A stretch of DNA of 51,725 nucleotides from Dioszegia crocea. Taxonomy: Eukaryota; Basidiomycota; Tremellomycetes; Tremellales; Bulleribasidiaceae. The notes under the pieces were generated by a model, which was not told the DNA's origin, ran no database searches, and saw only the letters and a program-made list of their open reading frames with translations. The stretch covers positions 1 to 51,725 of the forward strand of contig BCKK01000001.1 of assembly GCA_001600615.1 (NCBI GenBank), given 5' to 3'. The position numbers were made by a program, and so were the translations under genes. Below are positions 34,042 through 45,800 of the stretch, piece by piece; position 1 is the stretch's first letter; the number at the start of each line of letters is the position of its first letter.

Positions 34042-35792
34042 TTATTCTTGAAGCCGGTATTGATGTTCCGGCCTCTGAAGCGCGCCAAAGCAGGCGGTAT
34101 AGCCCGTATCGCCTTCATTGGGAGAGCCTGCCCCATCAGTACTCATCATTGGGTAGACGGGGCGGGCACATACGAAGATCCCCTGAGTGAATCTGACAAG
34201 ACGCCGTCCATTTGGCGTATTAGGAGATCCATCAGTCAGGCGGAGAGTCATCAAACCCGAAACAGCAATAGCGTAACCTAGCATTAGCGTCATCATCGAG
34301 AGGACATGCCGATTATTTGTATACAAGAAATGTAGGAACCTATCACCCACGCTAGGCAGATAAGAATGACGTCCTTCTTAGTCAGACATGGTGCGGGTTT
34401 ATGTGCCGGAGGACACACCTTTCCAACACCCGACAGGGTCAATACGAGACTTCCAGCTGAATCGATCAAGAAGAGGCTGGCGATATTTAGGCAAAACGCA
34501 ATAAGGCCGTTCATGATCAATACCGGGGCGCCGACACGGTAGAGGTTGTGAAAGGGAGCTGATCCCTCTACGAATGGCAGGCAGACACTGATCAAAGCCA
34601 AGCAGACCTGATGATCAGCATGGAAGAGGATGAGAGTAACAGCATACCGGAGCATACATGGCGATACTGCTCAGAGGATCGAGCCTGTAATCTTTTAGGA
34701 TGATCTGAATGAGAACCAGGCGGACTGATTCGACCTGAACATCAGCTCGGTAGCGCCATGAGGAGCATTGGCCGTGACCCACAACCACTGCCGCGACTTG
34801 ACAGATGAAACCAAAAACCGCGAACTTGATTTCACCGGCTGCAGCGATGAGGCAACCGAATGCAGTCACTACGACTACACCAAAGAGGATATGGTTGTAC
34901 TCTGTTTATCAGTACGTTCTATGTCAAGCAATGGCCTGTAACTACCTTGAATCCCCGCGGCGAGCTGGATGACAAGGGTGAAGATCGGAATGAATGCCTG
35001 AACCATTAACCTCAGGAAGTGACCCGGATCAAGTTACTCGCCTTGAGCATTTGCACAAAGCTGACGTTGAGATAGACGTAGGCCATATTGCTCAATATGA
35101 GCGATGCGGAGAAGAGTAGACTGAGAGGCAGGATAGTCTTGGACCATAACGACCACTGAAGATCAGCTTGTCTCTTCCCGCATTTATCGTTAGAGCTCAC
35201 ATTCATCGGTATGCGCTTCGCCTTCAATCGCTCGAAAGGCAGCCGCTCCAAGATTCTCGTTCCGAGAGTGGCGACTAGCATGTGATAGGCTGTCATGAAG
35301 ACAGGCTGTTGTGTGAGCTTAGAGGAGAATTCGGACATACGTAGGCAAAGTTGAGATCTGTGAAAATGTGCTTGTTGAGCAGGATCAGCCCTCCACTTAG
35401 CCCAATCTGGTGGTGAGTCCCGCAATTCCGAAGTCTAGCATACGACATACCCAGATGGCTATCTCTATTAGCCATCATTCACAAATTTCTTATGCGCGGC
35501 CAGACTCACGTATCACAATTTTAGCAGGCATAATTGTTCTCCCAAGTGGTTGTTCTGGACTAGCTCCACCAACACCCAGGGATTTGGCCTTTTGATCACC
35601 ACGCGCCGTGAAACGCGCTGCCTCTTCCTTCCCAACCTCATCCTCTGGCTCTTTACCATAGCTACTCCGCAAGGAGCTAATCGCGCTCGTCCCATTCCCG
35701 GCGTCATCGTCCGGAACCGACTGGGAGTTTTGCAATGGTAATGGCTCCTTCAGTGCGAGAAACGCGGGGTCTTCTCCTCCTCCTGGATCCAT
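34042..35792 (-). CDS. Triose-phosphate/nucleotide-sugar transporter (paralogue 2)
   Basis: About eleven exons give roughly 440 aa. A polar cytosolic N-terminus (MDPGGGEDPAFLAL...) is followed by a 14-nt microexon and then GLSGGLILLNKHIFTDLNFA, VFMTAYHMLVATLGTRILER, LSLLFSASLILSNMAYVYLN, AFIPIFTLVIQL, EIKFAVFGFICQVAA, SVRLVLIQIILKDYRLDPLS, LFLIDSAGSLVLTLSGVGK, DVILICLAWVIGSYISC and YAIAVSGL, the full TPT order with about ten membrane segments. Two introns appear to use GC donors: after ...FVQMLK (GCGAGT), where the paralogue at the left edge has GTCAGT at the same position, and before YAIAVSGL. The C-terminal tail (to the stop at 34042) is unusually long and polar. Substrate unknown. Confidence 0.85.
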
Positions 35793-38700
35793 TTGGGGGG
35801 TATGCTTGGCAGACGTGTATTCAAATTGTGTCCAACCCGGACGCTAATGCCGAATTATCGTCTGGACGGTCGAGGATGTGAACGAGTCGTGGCTCAAGAG
35901 GTTACCTACATGCTGTATATACGACCGGGTGGACGGACACGCAGTAGGAAGGCAGGATGGCTTGGTAAATTGGTCCCGCATCCGAATAGTATTATCGGTC
36001 AGCCAAGCTCTCATCTACAGCAATCTTACCGCCGTAATAAAGCAGCCATTCACCCGTACCGTGGTGGACAGCTGCAGCCTAGAGAGAAACCTAGGCCACA
36101 ACATTCCCCCACGCGACAAGGACTGTGACTCCACAGTCCACGTACGGATGTCCTCTGGACCATGGATGAGCATTACCGCGGGGTGTGCTTGAGCTTCAGT
36201 CGAACACCTACCAACACATCCAGCATCCCCCCCACTGCCGGTACTACTCTTCAATAGGCACGCTAGCCTTTCCGTCCGACGCCGCTTCTACCGGGTCTTC
36301 CTACTTCTTCAAGACCTTCCTCGGCTCCCCCTCCTCGCGCGCCGAAAGCCATACCAGCTCAAGCAGCTCAGCCATTATCGTCCTTTTCGATTATCTGATG
36401 GCAAGCGGCAATAGGGCTCCAACTGTCGTCCAGGCTGCGTGATCGATTCCGTGCATGGCAGTTGAGCGCCTCTAGAGTCGTCCTTGGCCAGCAGCGCCGA
36501 TTCCAATGTTGGGTACAGCACTCAATCTCAGCGCTCCATTTCCGCCAGACTCGCAGCATTGTCCGTCCAGTCCAAGGATATGCCCATCGTCACATCTCCC
36601 CCATCCTCCTTATAAGCTGGACAGACCATCTCCTCCCGTGCTACGGCCCAGGCAGGTCCGTGGGACATCTGGCAGCCCGCCTCCCACCGCGAGCCTCACT
36701 CCAGCCCATCATCGATCTGGTACTCCTCCAGCGACTTCTGCTGCTTGAGAATCAGACAGCTGGGCGGAGATAGATGTCGACGAGACCCAGCCCATCAGCA
36801 GTGGCTCTTTGGCCACTCTCGTTTCCCTTTCCATCCACACTGCAAAAATGCCCAGGAGTAGCGCAACATCGATCTTTACAGTTCGATACTGGCCAACTTC
36901 CCATCCGGCCCAGATCACCTCATCTGAATATATCGATCAACCGATCTTACCGTTTCCCATCTTACTTCCGCTAAATCGACCCGAAAGACAGCTATCTCTC
37001 CTACCAGCTCGGGAGCTAGCGGCGAATCCATACCACTCACATCGGCCCTATCTGACGCTTCCGAGTCGTTACGGAAACACATCGCGCAAAATCATCTCGA
37101 CCAACTGAACTCATCGCGCTTCTGCACCTCCATCTCCAATACTACCGGACGGACGAGCATCTGCGCAAACCTCTCCGTCCCGCTCAGATGGGGTGTATAC
37201 GCGCCATGTTCACGAAAAAACGTTATCTTCACCCAAGATCTGACTGGACCAAATTTGGCCAGTCACCTAACATCGGGAGGGGGCAGCGGGGGTATGTCCC
37301 GCAGGCGTCATAGCTAGGCCTGGCAGTGCGCCTAACAATTCGACCAAAAGATTATCCGCAAAAAGGGCATTTCGTCCAGCTCGACTGCAGATACGCAGAG
37401 CGCACAAAGCGCCCCAAAGCCCCGTCCACCCTGACGAAAACCGCGCCTCGCCTGTACCTTCAAACGCACAGTCAATCCACTCCTCGCGTGACTCTCGCGC
37501 CGAACCCAGCTCCGAAGACTTTCATCGATCTGCGACAGCGGATCACTGATACTCTCCGATCTGGAGTCCCGGAACAGGGTTCAATAGACCGCGCGCATGT
37601 CAAAGTCGGACAGGAGAGCATGGTGCGAACTGCTTTAGCCGAACGAGGTGCAAGAAGTGCTTCATTCAAATCCGGCGGCATTGTTGTACCTCGGCCGGCC
37701 TAGGGTCGTTTGCCACCCGGCGTACGGGAAGATCGCCGCAAGTCCTTAAGTATCAAAGCGAAGGAGCTGGAAGGGTACTGATTAGGGGTCTACCGTAAGG
37801 CGGAAAATCAGTAGCGGACCCTTCATCCGGTGGCTCTCGACATCCAGCTCGGGCTGGATATCCGCCAATCCGCTCGGTCTCTTTGATCACCATTCCCAGT
37901 TGAAGTAGATCTCCGCCGCAATCGGCATCCCTCGCCTCGGGAAAGGGGACCAATGGAAAGCTCCAAGTTTCACCCGGATTAAAGGACGCAGTCTAGCAGG
38001 CATCGTAAGCGCCAAGCCCTGCCTTTCCTCAGACTCGCTATTATCCGTCAACGCGATTCCGCTAAAGAATCCCCTCGTCATGCGCTACTTGAGCACTCAG
38101 CTCGATTTCTGCTCTATGGTTGAGCCTACTAGCCCGCCAGATACTGCGCCACCGCCACTTCGGATGTGGCGCGGGCAGATGAGGCGGAAGGGAAACGAAA
38201 TGACTTACATATTGCAGTTGAAGAAATCTGAGTTTGAGTATAACGTTGGACAATGAACTGACCTAGATTCAGATGGGGATGTCAGGCTGGTCAATGTGGC
38301 CCCTCCTGTACTCGACACCGGGTTTGGTTGAGGTCTGGAAGTATTGGGGGCGATGAAGGTGAAGCCGCAGGATCGGTCTCTGGGTCGGGGATTTTGACGG
38401 CAAGAATTGCGAGGACAGGGCATATGGGTCTGGCGGATGAGCGGTCTGGCGAGAAGAGCGAGGTCGGGCGGGTGAACAGGTGGGCGACTGGCGGTGGTGG
38501 ATTTGGCATTGCGGGTTGAGAGAGCAGAGGGGGCGGTGCCAGGGTCAGGTTTTGGATCGATTATGGTCTGAGTCGCTTGAGTCGGCAGTGAAGGAAGGAG
38601 GCCCGGGATATTGGTGCGGTGAGAGAAAGAGGCGGAGGGCGAGGGGTGTCGGAAAGGGCTGGGAGGTTTTGGGAAGGGCTGGGAAGGTTGGGAACTGATG

Positions 38701-39149
38701 TAGGCCTGCTTTGGGATCGGGTTCTGCCTGGCAGGGGTAGAGATTAAGGGTCAAGGGTCCGACTGCGGGTAAGGAGGGATTTTCGAATCGTGTCGATCTT
38801 GGGGAATTGGGAATCTCATTGTGTGTGTACGTGTTGTCCATCTAGTCCAGTCGTAAGTTTTGTTCGTCTGGTTCAGTCATGTTTCAAAGCTATAGCTGTA
38901 ATGAGGTTGATCTTTCAAGAGTGACTTGGTGTGGCAAGGCGTAAGAGTAATGATGTATGGTAGTAATGCTACGTTGCAATTGGGACTTCTGATAGATATT
39001 ACTGTTCCACTTTTCCCCGCTTATTATACTTGCTACTGAACGCTTCTCGTTTCCACGCCCAGTACTAGAGTCCCAGTGGTGCGGGCTCGGGCAAGAGGCC
39101 TTGAATACCAAAGTATTCAAGTGAGTTGGAGTTACCGATATCCTCCTCC
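35793..39149. other. No intact gene; Ser/Pro-rich coding-like tracts in broken frames
   Basis: Two areas look like former or misassembled genes. On the plus strand at about 36190-37230, Ser/Pro-rich phrases such as GSPPPTASLTPAHHRSGTPP, WAEIDVDETQPISSGSLATL and SSGASGESIPLTSALSDASE succeed one another in different frames. On the minus strand at about 37880-38700, TIIDPKPDPGTAPSALSTRN and FFSGIALTDNSESEERQGLA are the most coding-like pieces. I could not splice either into a continuous product or assign a family. A decayed low-complexity regulatory protein or sequencing frameshifts would both explain this. Confidence 0.3.
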
Positions 39150-39790
39150 TCAGTCTGAATCATCAGCGAAGTCAAAAAGATCATCTCCAGTACATACATT
39201 CTCACCAATCAGAGCATTTGCTGTCTGATCAATGACGTATGCTACGCTCTGGCAGAGACCCTCGTTCTGGGCGATCTGATCGTCCGCCTGCTGGATGCAG
39301 AGGGTGCGGACCGCCTGGTCGATCTGTTCCATATTGCTGGGCTATACCTTCAGCTATAGTTGGCATCGGTCTTTGCCCGTGAGGAGGAACTGACGCCCAG
39401 AGAATCGGCTACGAACTGATACGTCCATCCCTTCTGCTGGGCGACATACCAAGTGTGCGCGTAAATGAACAGCAAGTTACAAAGGCTTCCCTGGCCTGCA
39501 CCGGCAATACAGAGCCGGTCAGCGAGGACGTCGATGGCCGTGAGCTGAGGTCGCCCGACGAGGCCCCCTAGCGTGCCGGAGATGGGCAAGAGGGTATTGG
39601 GGTAGTCGCCTAGGAAGGCACCGCGGGCCCCGGAGATACCGAAGGCCTCATTGATCCGGGTATGGATTTGGGCGCGGATTTCGGGGATGCCTAGTGGTGG
39701 GAGAGTGGGAATGATCTGTTGGTGCGCTGAGAGGGAAAGGGGGGCTGCAAGGGCGAGAGCTGGGAGGAGGAGGATGGAGGTGAAGTGCAT
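39150..39790 (-). CDS. Small secreted protein of unknown function
   Basis: Exons 39395-39790 and 39150-39341, joined over a 53-nt intron, encode 195 aa. The N-terminus (MHFTSILLLPALALAAPLSL) is a textbook signal peptide with cleavage likely after ALAAP or nearby. The mature part is Ala/Leu-rich with five cysteines (RLCIAG, SLCNLL, TLCIQQ, GLCQSV, NVCTGD) and ends in an acidic tail, DDLFDFADDSD. It contains no further membrane segment, so it is probably secreted or wall-associated. I recognise no family. Confidence 0.72.
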
Positions 39791-40668
39791 GTTGTGTGTT
39801 GGGTGTTGGGTGTGTGGTATGAGTTGAAGTGTCAGTGCGGAGTTCGGGGATTACCGAGAGGAATATACGGGACCCGCGGGAGGAGTCGAGCTTATATATC
39901 GCTGAACAGCCGCTCCTCTCTTAATTCCACCACCCCGATTGCATACACTATATCACCCGACACACACAGTTGGAGCAGGTTCGATCGAATTTGCTGACAC
40001 ACAGCCTCTGGCAGGAGTGACGGCAAGATGGGGAGAGACATGGTGCTCTAACAGATGACATGATGATGGAGTAGGGATGACGGCAGCTTCATGAGGCCGT
40101 ACGACTGTGAATTGCTTCTAGTGGACCCAAAGATCTAAGATTAAATGTACCATCGGCAGCGATGTCAGCATCCGGCCTCACGCTGAGGCTACGGGCGGCG
40201 GGCAGGTTGAGGCCCCTCGCGCCTGGCGTCGCGATCATCTTCGGTAGCCCTTGCTAGCCTCGTCTTGTAGAGTTTGCAATCGGATATCATACACATGCTG
40301 TCAACAGGTGACAGTCCAGATTTCATGTGGAGCTACCACAGCCCGACATCAGCGGGCCGGGCAGGACGGTGGTGGAGCGAAGTGGAGGTAATTGCAGGCA
40401 CCGGCAGCTGATCGAGATCTGCCGAGTTCCGTCGGAACATTCGGTGGATGCCGACCGATGCGGAACTATCGGTGTTAGCTAACGCCGATGACCACTGCCA
40501 CATCTTCTTTTGGCTGACTTGGCCCGGGGCGGAATTATGCAATAACGCCGAGGGTGCCACGTGTCTCCACCCTACTGGATTCCCATCTCTTACCCGGCCC
40601 CCCGTCCAGCCAAATCGAGCCAGCGACCAGATTTTCTCTCTCCTCAACCAACACGTATCGATACCAAA

Positions 40669-41528
40669 ATGGCACAGAGAGTCACCCTCCGAAAGCGCCA
40701 GCCGTATAACACCACCTCTAACCGCAGGAGGGTCGTCAAGACTCCCGGTGGGAAGTTGGTCGTTCACCACATCAGGAAGCTCGCTGTGAGTTGACGATTC
40801 AAATTTGGCGGTGCAGGGAAGAGTGATCTTGGCAGGATGGGATGGACGAGAATGGGCAACGTTGGTAATGCTGGGGTTGCGATCTTGGAGGGTTCACTGG
40901 AGGGAAAGTATAGCTCGCCAGTCCGGTGGAGCTCGAGGGCACCTTCAATTCGCAATAGGGTGCGGCAGATAGGGATTCGGAAAGGACTAGGAGGGCTATG
41001 TTGGTGATTGCTGGGGCTGTCTAGGAGAGCGAGGTGGCCGGGGGAGCAGAATGTGCCGGGGCCATGTCTTCTGATCAAGCATTTGCTAACATCCATAGTC
41101 TGCCCCCAAATGCGGTGACTGCGGTATCGCTCTTCCTGGTGTAAGTTCTCATTTTCCCCCATACACCCATGAGAAATGCATGCTGACTTTATAGATCCCC
41201 GCACTCCGCCCCCGTCAATGTCAGTAGCACTTCCATCTTCGCTATCCGGACAGATTGGAAGTTTGAATGAATGCTGATTTCCAGACGCTACCCTTTCCAA
41301 ACGCCAAAAGACCGTCAACCGAGCTTACGGTGGATCCTGCTGTGCTCCCTGTGTCAAGCAACGGTTAGTTTTGTGTTACCGGATTAGGCCTGTAGCTGAT
41401 CACTGTCCTTTACCACCCAACACCCACTATCACCTTCATCAAACAGCATCACCCGAGCGTTCTTGATTGAGGAGGCCACAATTGTCAAGAGGGTGCTCAA
41501 GTCAAAGGCGGTCGGCGGCAAGAAGTAG
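40669..41528 (+). CDS. RPL34: 60S ribosomal protein eL34
   Basis: Five exons (40669-40785, 41099-41140, 41195-41219, 41285-41363, 41447-41528) encode 114 aa, the usual size. The product starts MAQRVTLRKRQPYNTTSNRR, continues TPGGKLVVHHIRKLASAPKC, and carries the zinc-binding cysteine pairs CGDC and CAPC before ITRAFLIEEATIVKRVLK. eL34 is a structural component of the large ribosomal subunit. The long first intron (313 nt) is typical of fungal ribosomal protein genes. It anchors this part of the window as ordinary chromosomal sequence. Confidence 0.97.
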
Positions 41529-42851
41529 AGGGCGGGACAGGGATACGGAGTTTGGCTGGGACTGAGGGTTGCGGGCGGCCGGATTCCGACGGGACTGAGG
41601 GGATTATCGATGGATTCCTCTTAGTCTTGCTGAAGGGCTGGGGCGCATGTATACCACACTGCATGATCTTACTGAGTTGCTTTGGGTTGAGCGAGGTAGG
41701 TTGGCCTGATTGTACTTATATTAGGGTAGCTTTGCGTCGGTCAGGTCCACCCTTCGCGAAACTCGGCATGGGATCATCTATCCCGAGACACTAGCGACAC
41801 CTCCAATATCCACTTGCTCTGGTCTACGACTTCCAGCACCTCACCTTTCTCAGACATCGCATCCTCGTCTACTTCACTACAATCCCACCTTCTTTTCCCC
41901 CTATCCATCTCCTAATCTCGAAACCGTCGTACGACTCGATTCGGGGGTGCCTCTCAGTCCATGTGTATCGGTTTATTCCGGGGTGGTGCATTTCGGTTGA
42001 TTGGAGGAGAAACGCGTGCGTGTCGAGAGGTGTGTGTATGTGTGTGTGTGTGTGTTTACGTGTGTGCATCCTTTCCTTCGACGTTCCTTTCCCTCCGGCG
42101 CGCGAGCTTGTTTGGAAACTTCACCAGCCGCGTCGATGCCTACTGATGTACTGGGTCATCTAGCCCGCTGATGTTAACCCATAGCAGCCCCACTATTCCT
42201 CCTTAGGATTCCCACTACCCATCCCCAAATCCACCTCCGCATTCCTCGCCAAAGTAGCTCGGTTCTCAAAAGCGGCAGAAGCGATCGCCCTCCTTTCGCC
42301 TAGCCTAAATCACACACACACACACACGGGAATAAGCTTTAGCTTCTCCGCCGCCCTGGACGCGGAGCCCTTATCGAAATCTGATAAGCCGCCCGCGGTC
42401 GGAGGTAGGTTTGGCTTCGGGCCGGGAGGAATGGGTCGGGATGATTGGTTTACTGGATGGCGGGTTCGACAGCGGCGCCTACGCCGAGGGTTGTTAGGAG
42501 TGTCGGGGAGGGACGAGGTGTGTGTGTCTAATTCCCCCTGATTGGGCAGCTAAGCGAGGGGTGGTAGGAGTGACGCGCAGAGACGCCAGTTTGGGGCAGA
42601 CTGGAATTTGGGGTTCATGGGGATTCCTACTTTCCCCCCCTCCCTCTTTACTTCACACTTCTTCCTTCTTCCTCCCTCACTATCTTTGACAACCTTTTGT
42701 CTTTCCTTCACTCCGAATCCCCCACGCAGTCTTCCGACTCTTGCCCTCAAGTCCTCCGTCCATCTCGTCCGAAACAACCTTCTTTCCTTCTTTCCCCCGG
42801 GCCGATCCCTCCCCTCCTCTCCGGCTACACCCCTCCCAACCCTCGCACACA
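41529..42851. other. Intergenic with dinucleotide repeats
   Basis: No gene seen. It holds the eL34 3' region, a TG-rich microsatellite at about 42031-42066, a CA repeat at about 42309-42326 and pyrimidine-rich sequence (CTTCC, TCCCTC) from about 42630 that probably belongs to the promoter or leader of the HSF-type gene. Confidence 0.5.
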
Positions 42852-45800
42852 ATGTTCACCGCCCTTGATCCCCCTTCGCCGGCACTCGACCTGGCGTACT
42901 CTGACATCTTCTCCGACGCGTCGCGCTCTGACTCAGGCAACAACGAGGCTGAGTCCGGACTGGCCCATGCTGGCTATCACCACAATGACGATGCTGGTGT
43001 TATGGGTGGAGGGGTGGAAGCGGGGATAAGTCATGCTGAAGCTGTGCTTGCATCGGAAACAGGTAAGTCACCCCCATTTCCTTCCTCCACCCCAGTCCTG
43101 ATCAAACCCCCATGTCCACTCAGTAGTCCAATCGCTGATCCCCCCAGACCTACCCCTTCCTTCTCCCATTCCAACCTACAACTACTACCACACCCACCTC
43201 CCCTACGTCCCCCAATCCCAACATGAGCAGGCCTATCACCTATCCTCCACTTCCGCCCACTCGCAGGTCGAGTCCCGGTCTTCACTCGTCGAGGCTATTT
43301 CCGCCGACCTTGCAGCCAACCCCAGTACCACTCTCGGTTCCTATCCCGAGCTATACTCTCAGTTCCTCCCTCACGCTTCTACCTCCTCGGGCTATTCCGA
43401 CCCAGCCTCCATCCCCATCCCCAACCCCTCCTCTTCCATCGAAACCGACATCGACGTCAACATCGCACCGACTCCATTCCGTCCTTCCCCTTCACGAGTC
43501 TACTCAACCTCCAAAGCCCTACACGCCGCCGTCTCCCACCCGCTCATGCGCACCCAGAGCCATTCGGACTCATCGACAGCGTACGCCCGTCCTCACCCTT
43601 ACGCCCGACTCCCCCACTCTGCCTCATTCTCCAGTAACCTTCACACCATCTCTCGATCAGCCAGCACAGCTTCACTCCGCCATATCTCCGGAACACCCAC
43701 AGGCTCGGGTTACTCCGCACTCTCCATGCCCCCACCTCCACCTTATCAATACCTTACCCAGCCCCAACGACCCATATCGAGCTTGTCCGCCTATTCTTCT
43801 TCTTCTTTCCCCCACTTCGGCGTCTCAGCCGGATCAAGCTCGGAATACTCCCTCTCGCAACCTGCTTCCCGCTCAACCTCTGGTTCTGGGTCAGATGTCG
43901 ATCACTATCAGTATCAGCTCGACACGCCCACAACGTCGTTCCTTCAGGTTCAACAAGGTACATCCCGATACTTCCCACCTTCCACTTCTGAGGTTTTCGG
44001 GTCATACGGCCCGGCGGGTCCAGTATCGGCCGATGCGGCATTGTGGATGGTCAATCCTAAATCGGCCTATCTGCCCCAAGGCGCTGAAGCGGACTCGGCG
44101 ATGAATGTCGGTGCTGAGCATTTGTACATGTCTGGTCTGGGGCCGATTTCGGGTTCTGGGCCTGACAAAGAGACAAGGCGGATAGAGGATGAAGCTACTT
44201 GGAGAAACATTAAGGGGAATGGGATCACGGGTGGGGGAGATTCTGATGATGATGATGATGATGATGAAGAGGCGGATGAAGAAGAGTATGAATCAGTCGG
44301 AGGAGGAGGAGGAGGGGATGGGGTGGATGGCGAGATGATGGGTGGAGACCCGGATGACAGAGCCATCAGCCCCGGAACTAGCGAAATGGGGGATGAAACC
44401 GCGTACGTCGATCCTGGAGCCGATTCCGACACCGAGGCAGATATACCCCTTGCATCACGGACCCAACCCATACCCCCTTCTACTCAGCTTGCATCCTCAC
44501 CAATCCCCCGTCCACCAACACTCCAACTTATCCTTTCTCAAGATCTCCCCAAGCCCGAAAAGAAACCCAGTAAGGCCTGGAGCGGCTCAAAGCGCCGATC
44601 AAGGGCTGAGCGGGGGTTGGTGGGTGTGGAGGTCTTCATGGTTCCTAAAGGCGGAAATGAGTTTGTGGAGAGACGAAGGGAAGAGGCATTGGGATTGGGG
44701 TTGAGCCCTGGTTTGGAGGTTGAGGCGGAGGCGGAGGAACCGGATGATGTTGGAGTTGAAGAGAAGGAGGTTCAGGATAGTCCTACTGCTCTTAATCTCC
44801 TTGATGACAATCAAGAGGACATCCCCAACTCCATTCCCGCCCCCTTCCTGATCCCGATCCTCGCGCCCGGTGTGGAGACTGGCAATGGCGGCAGCACCCT
44901 TGCCCGCTCGGGCCTTCGGAACAGGCGACATCTCACTAACCCTCTTCCCGCTCTCATACCTTCCCCCCGCCCCTCTATCCCCAAGCTGCCAAGTTCCCCG
45001 ATTCAGGAAATCGAATATTACCCCTCAGGTCGACCCAAGCGGAGCACAGCATTCACAATCAAGACGGAATACCCGGCGCCTGATGACGAGGCCGGATTTA
45101 CCGCCGAGGTCGAGGTCGAGGACGACGATGAAAGTGATGAGGGTGAGGATGAGAGAGACATCTATTCCGAGACTGGAGAGAGGGAATCAGGAGAGGCAAC
45201 TCCACTCTGGTCTTTAGGCGGATCTCAGATCCGGAGTCGAAAATTCGGTTCCCCTTTTGTGGTCAGAAGGGGAAACAACTCAGGAGTGGGCGTGATTAGG
45301 CGACAACATGCGGATCCGGAAGTGAGGGCTAAATTTGAGAGTCTCCGTAAGAGGTTGTTGGATCCCGAATTGAGGACGGGGAACTTTGATGAGAAGTTCT
45401 GTCAGTGAGTTGTTGGATTGGTTCATTCGATGCGTTCTCGCCTCTGGTCTCTCCTCTGCCTCTCCCTACTTCCTCTCCTTCTCCTCTTCCCCTTCCTCTT
45501 GATTCACGAGCCACGTTATACAGCTGTGATTGTTGCTGATCCCTTCTAGACTACTTGTAGACCCCAGATTCTCCGGATTGACGGGCTGGAGTGAAGATGG
45601 CGAAAAGATTGTAATCCCTGATTTTGAGGCATTCTGGAAGACGGGTAAGTACTAGTCCAACCGGAGACTACTTTCCCTCCGCACATTGAATCTGGTTTCT
45701 TTCCCCTCAAATCCCCACACTCTCCATGTCCCATCTTGCCCCCTGACCACTTCGCTCTCTTCATCCGGACATCCGCTAATACCTCAGCTGCACCATACGT

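Noticed and set aside
43031..44471. Long minus-strand and alternative plus frames (for example 293 codons at 43223-44104)
   Set aside because: Shadows of the Ser/Pro-rich HSF-type coding exon in other frames.
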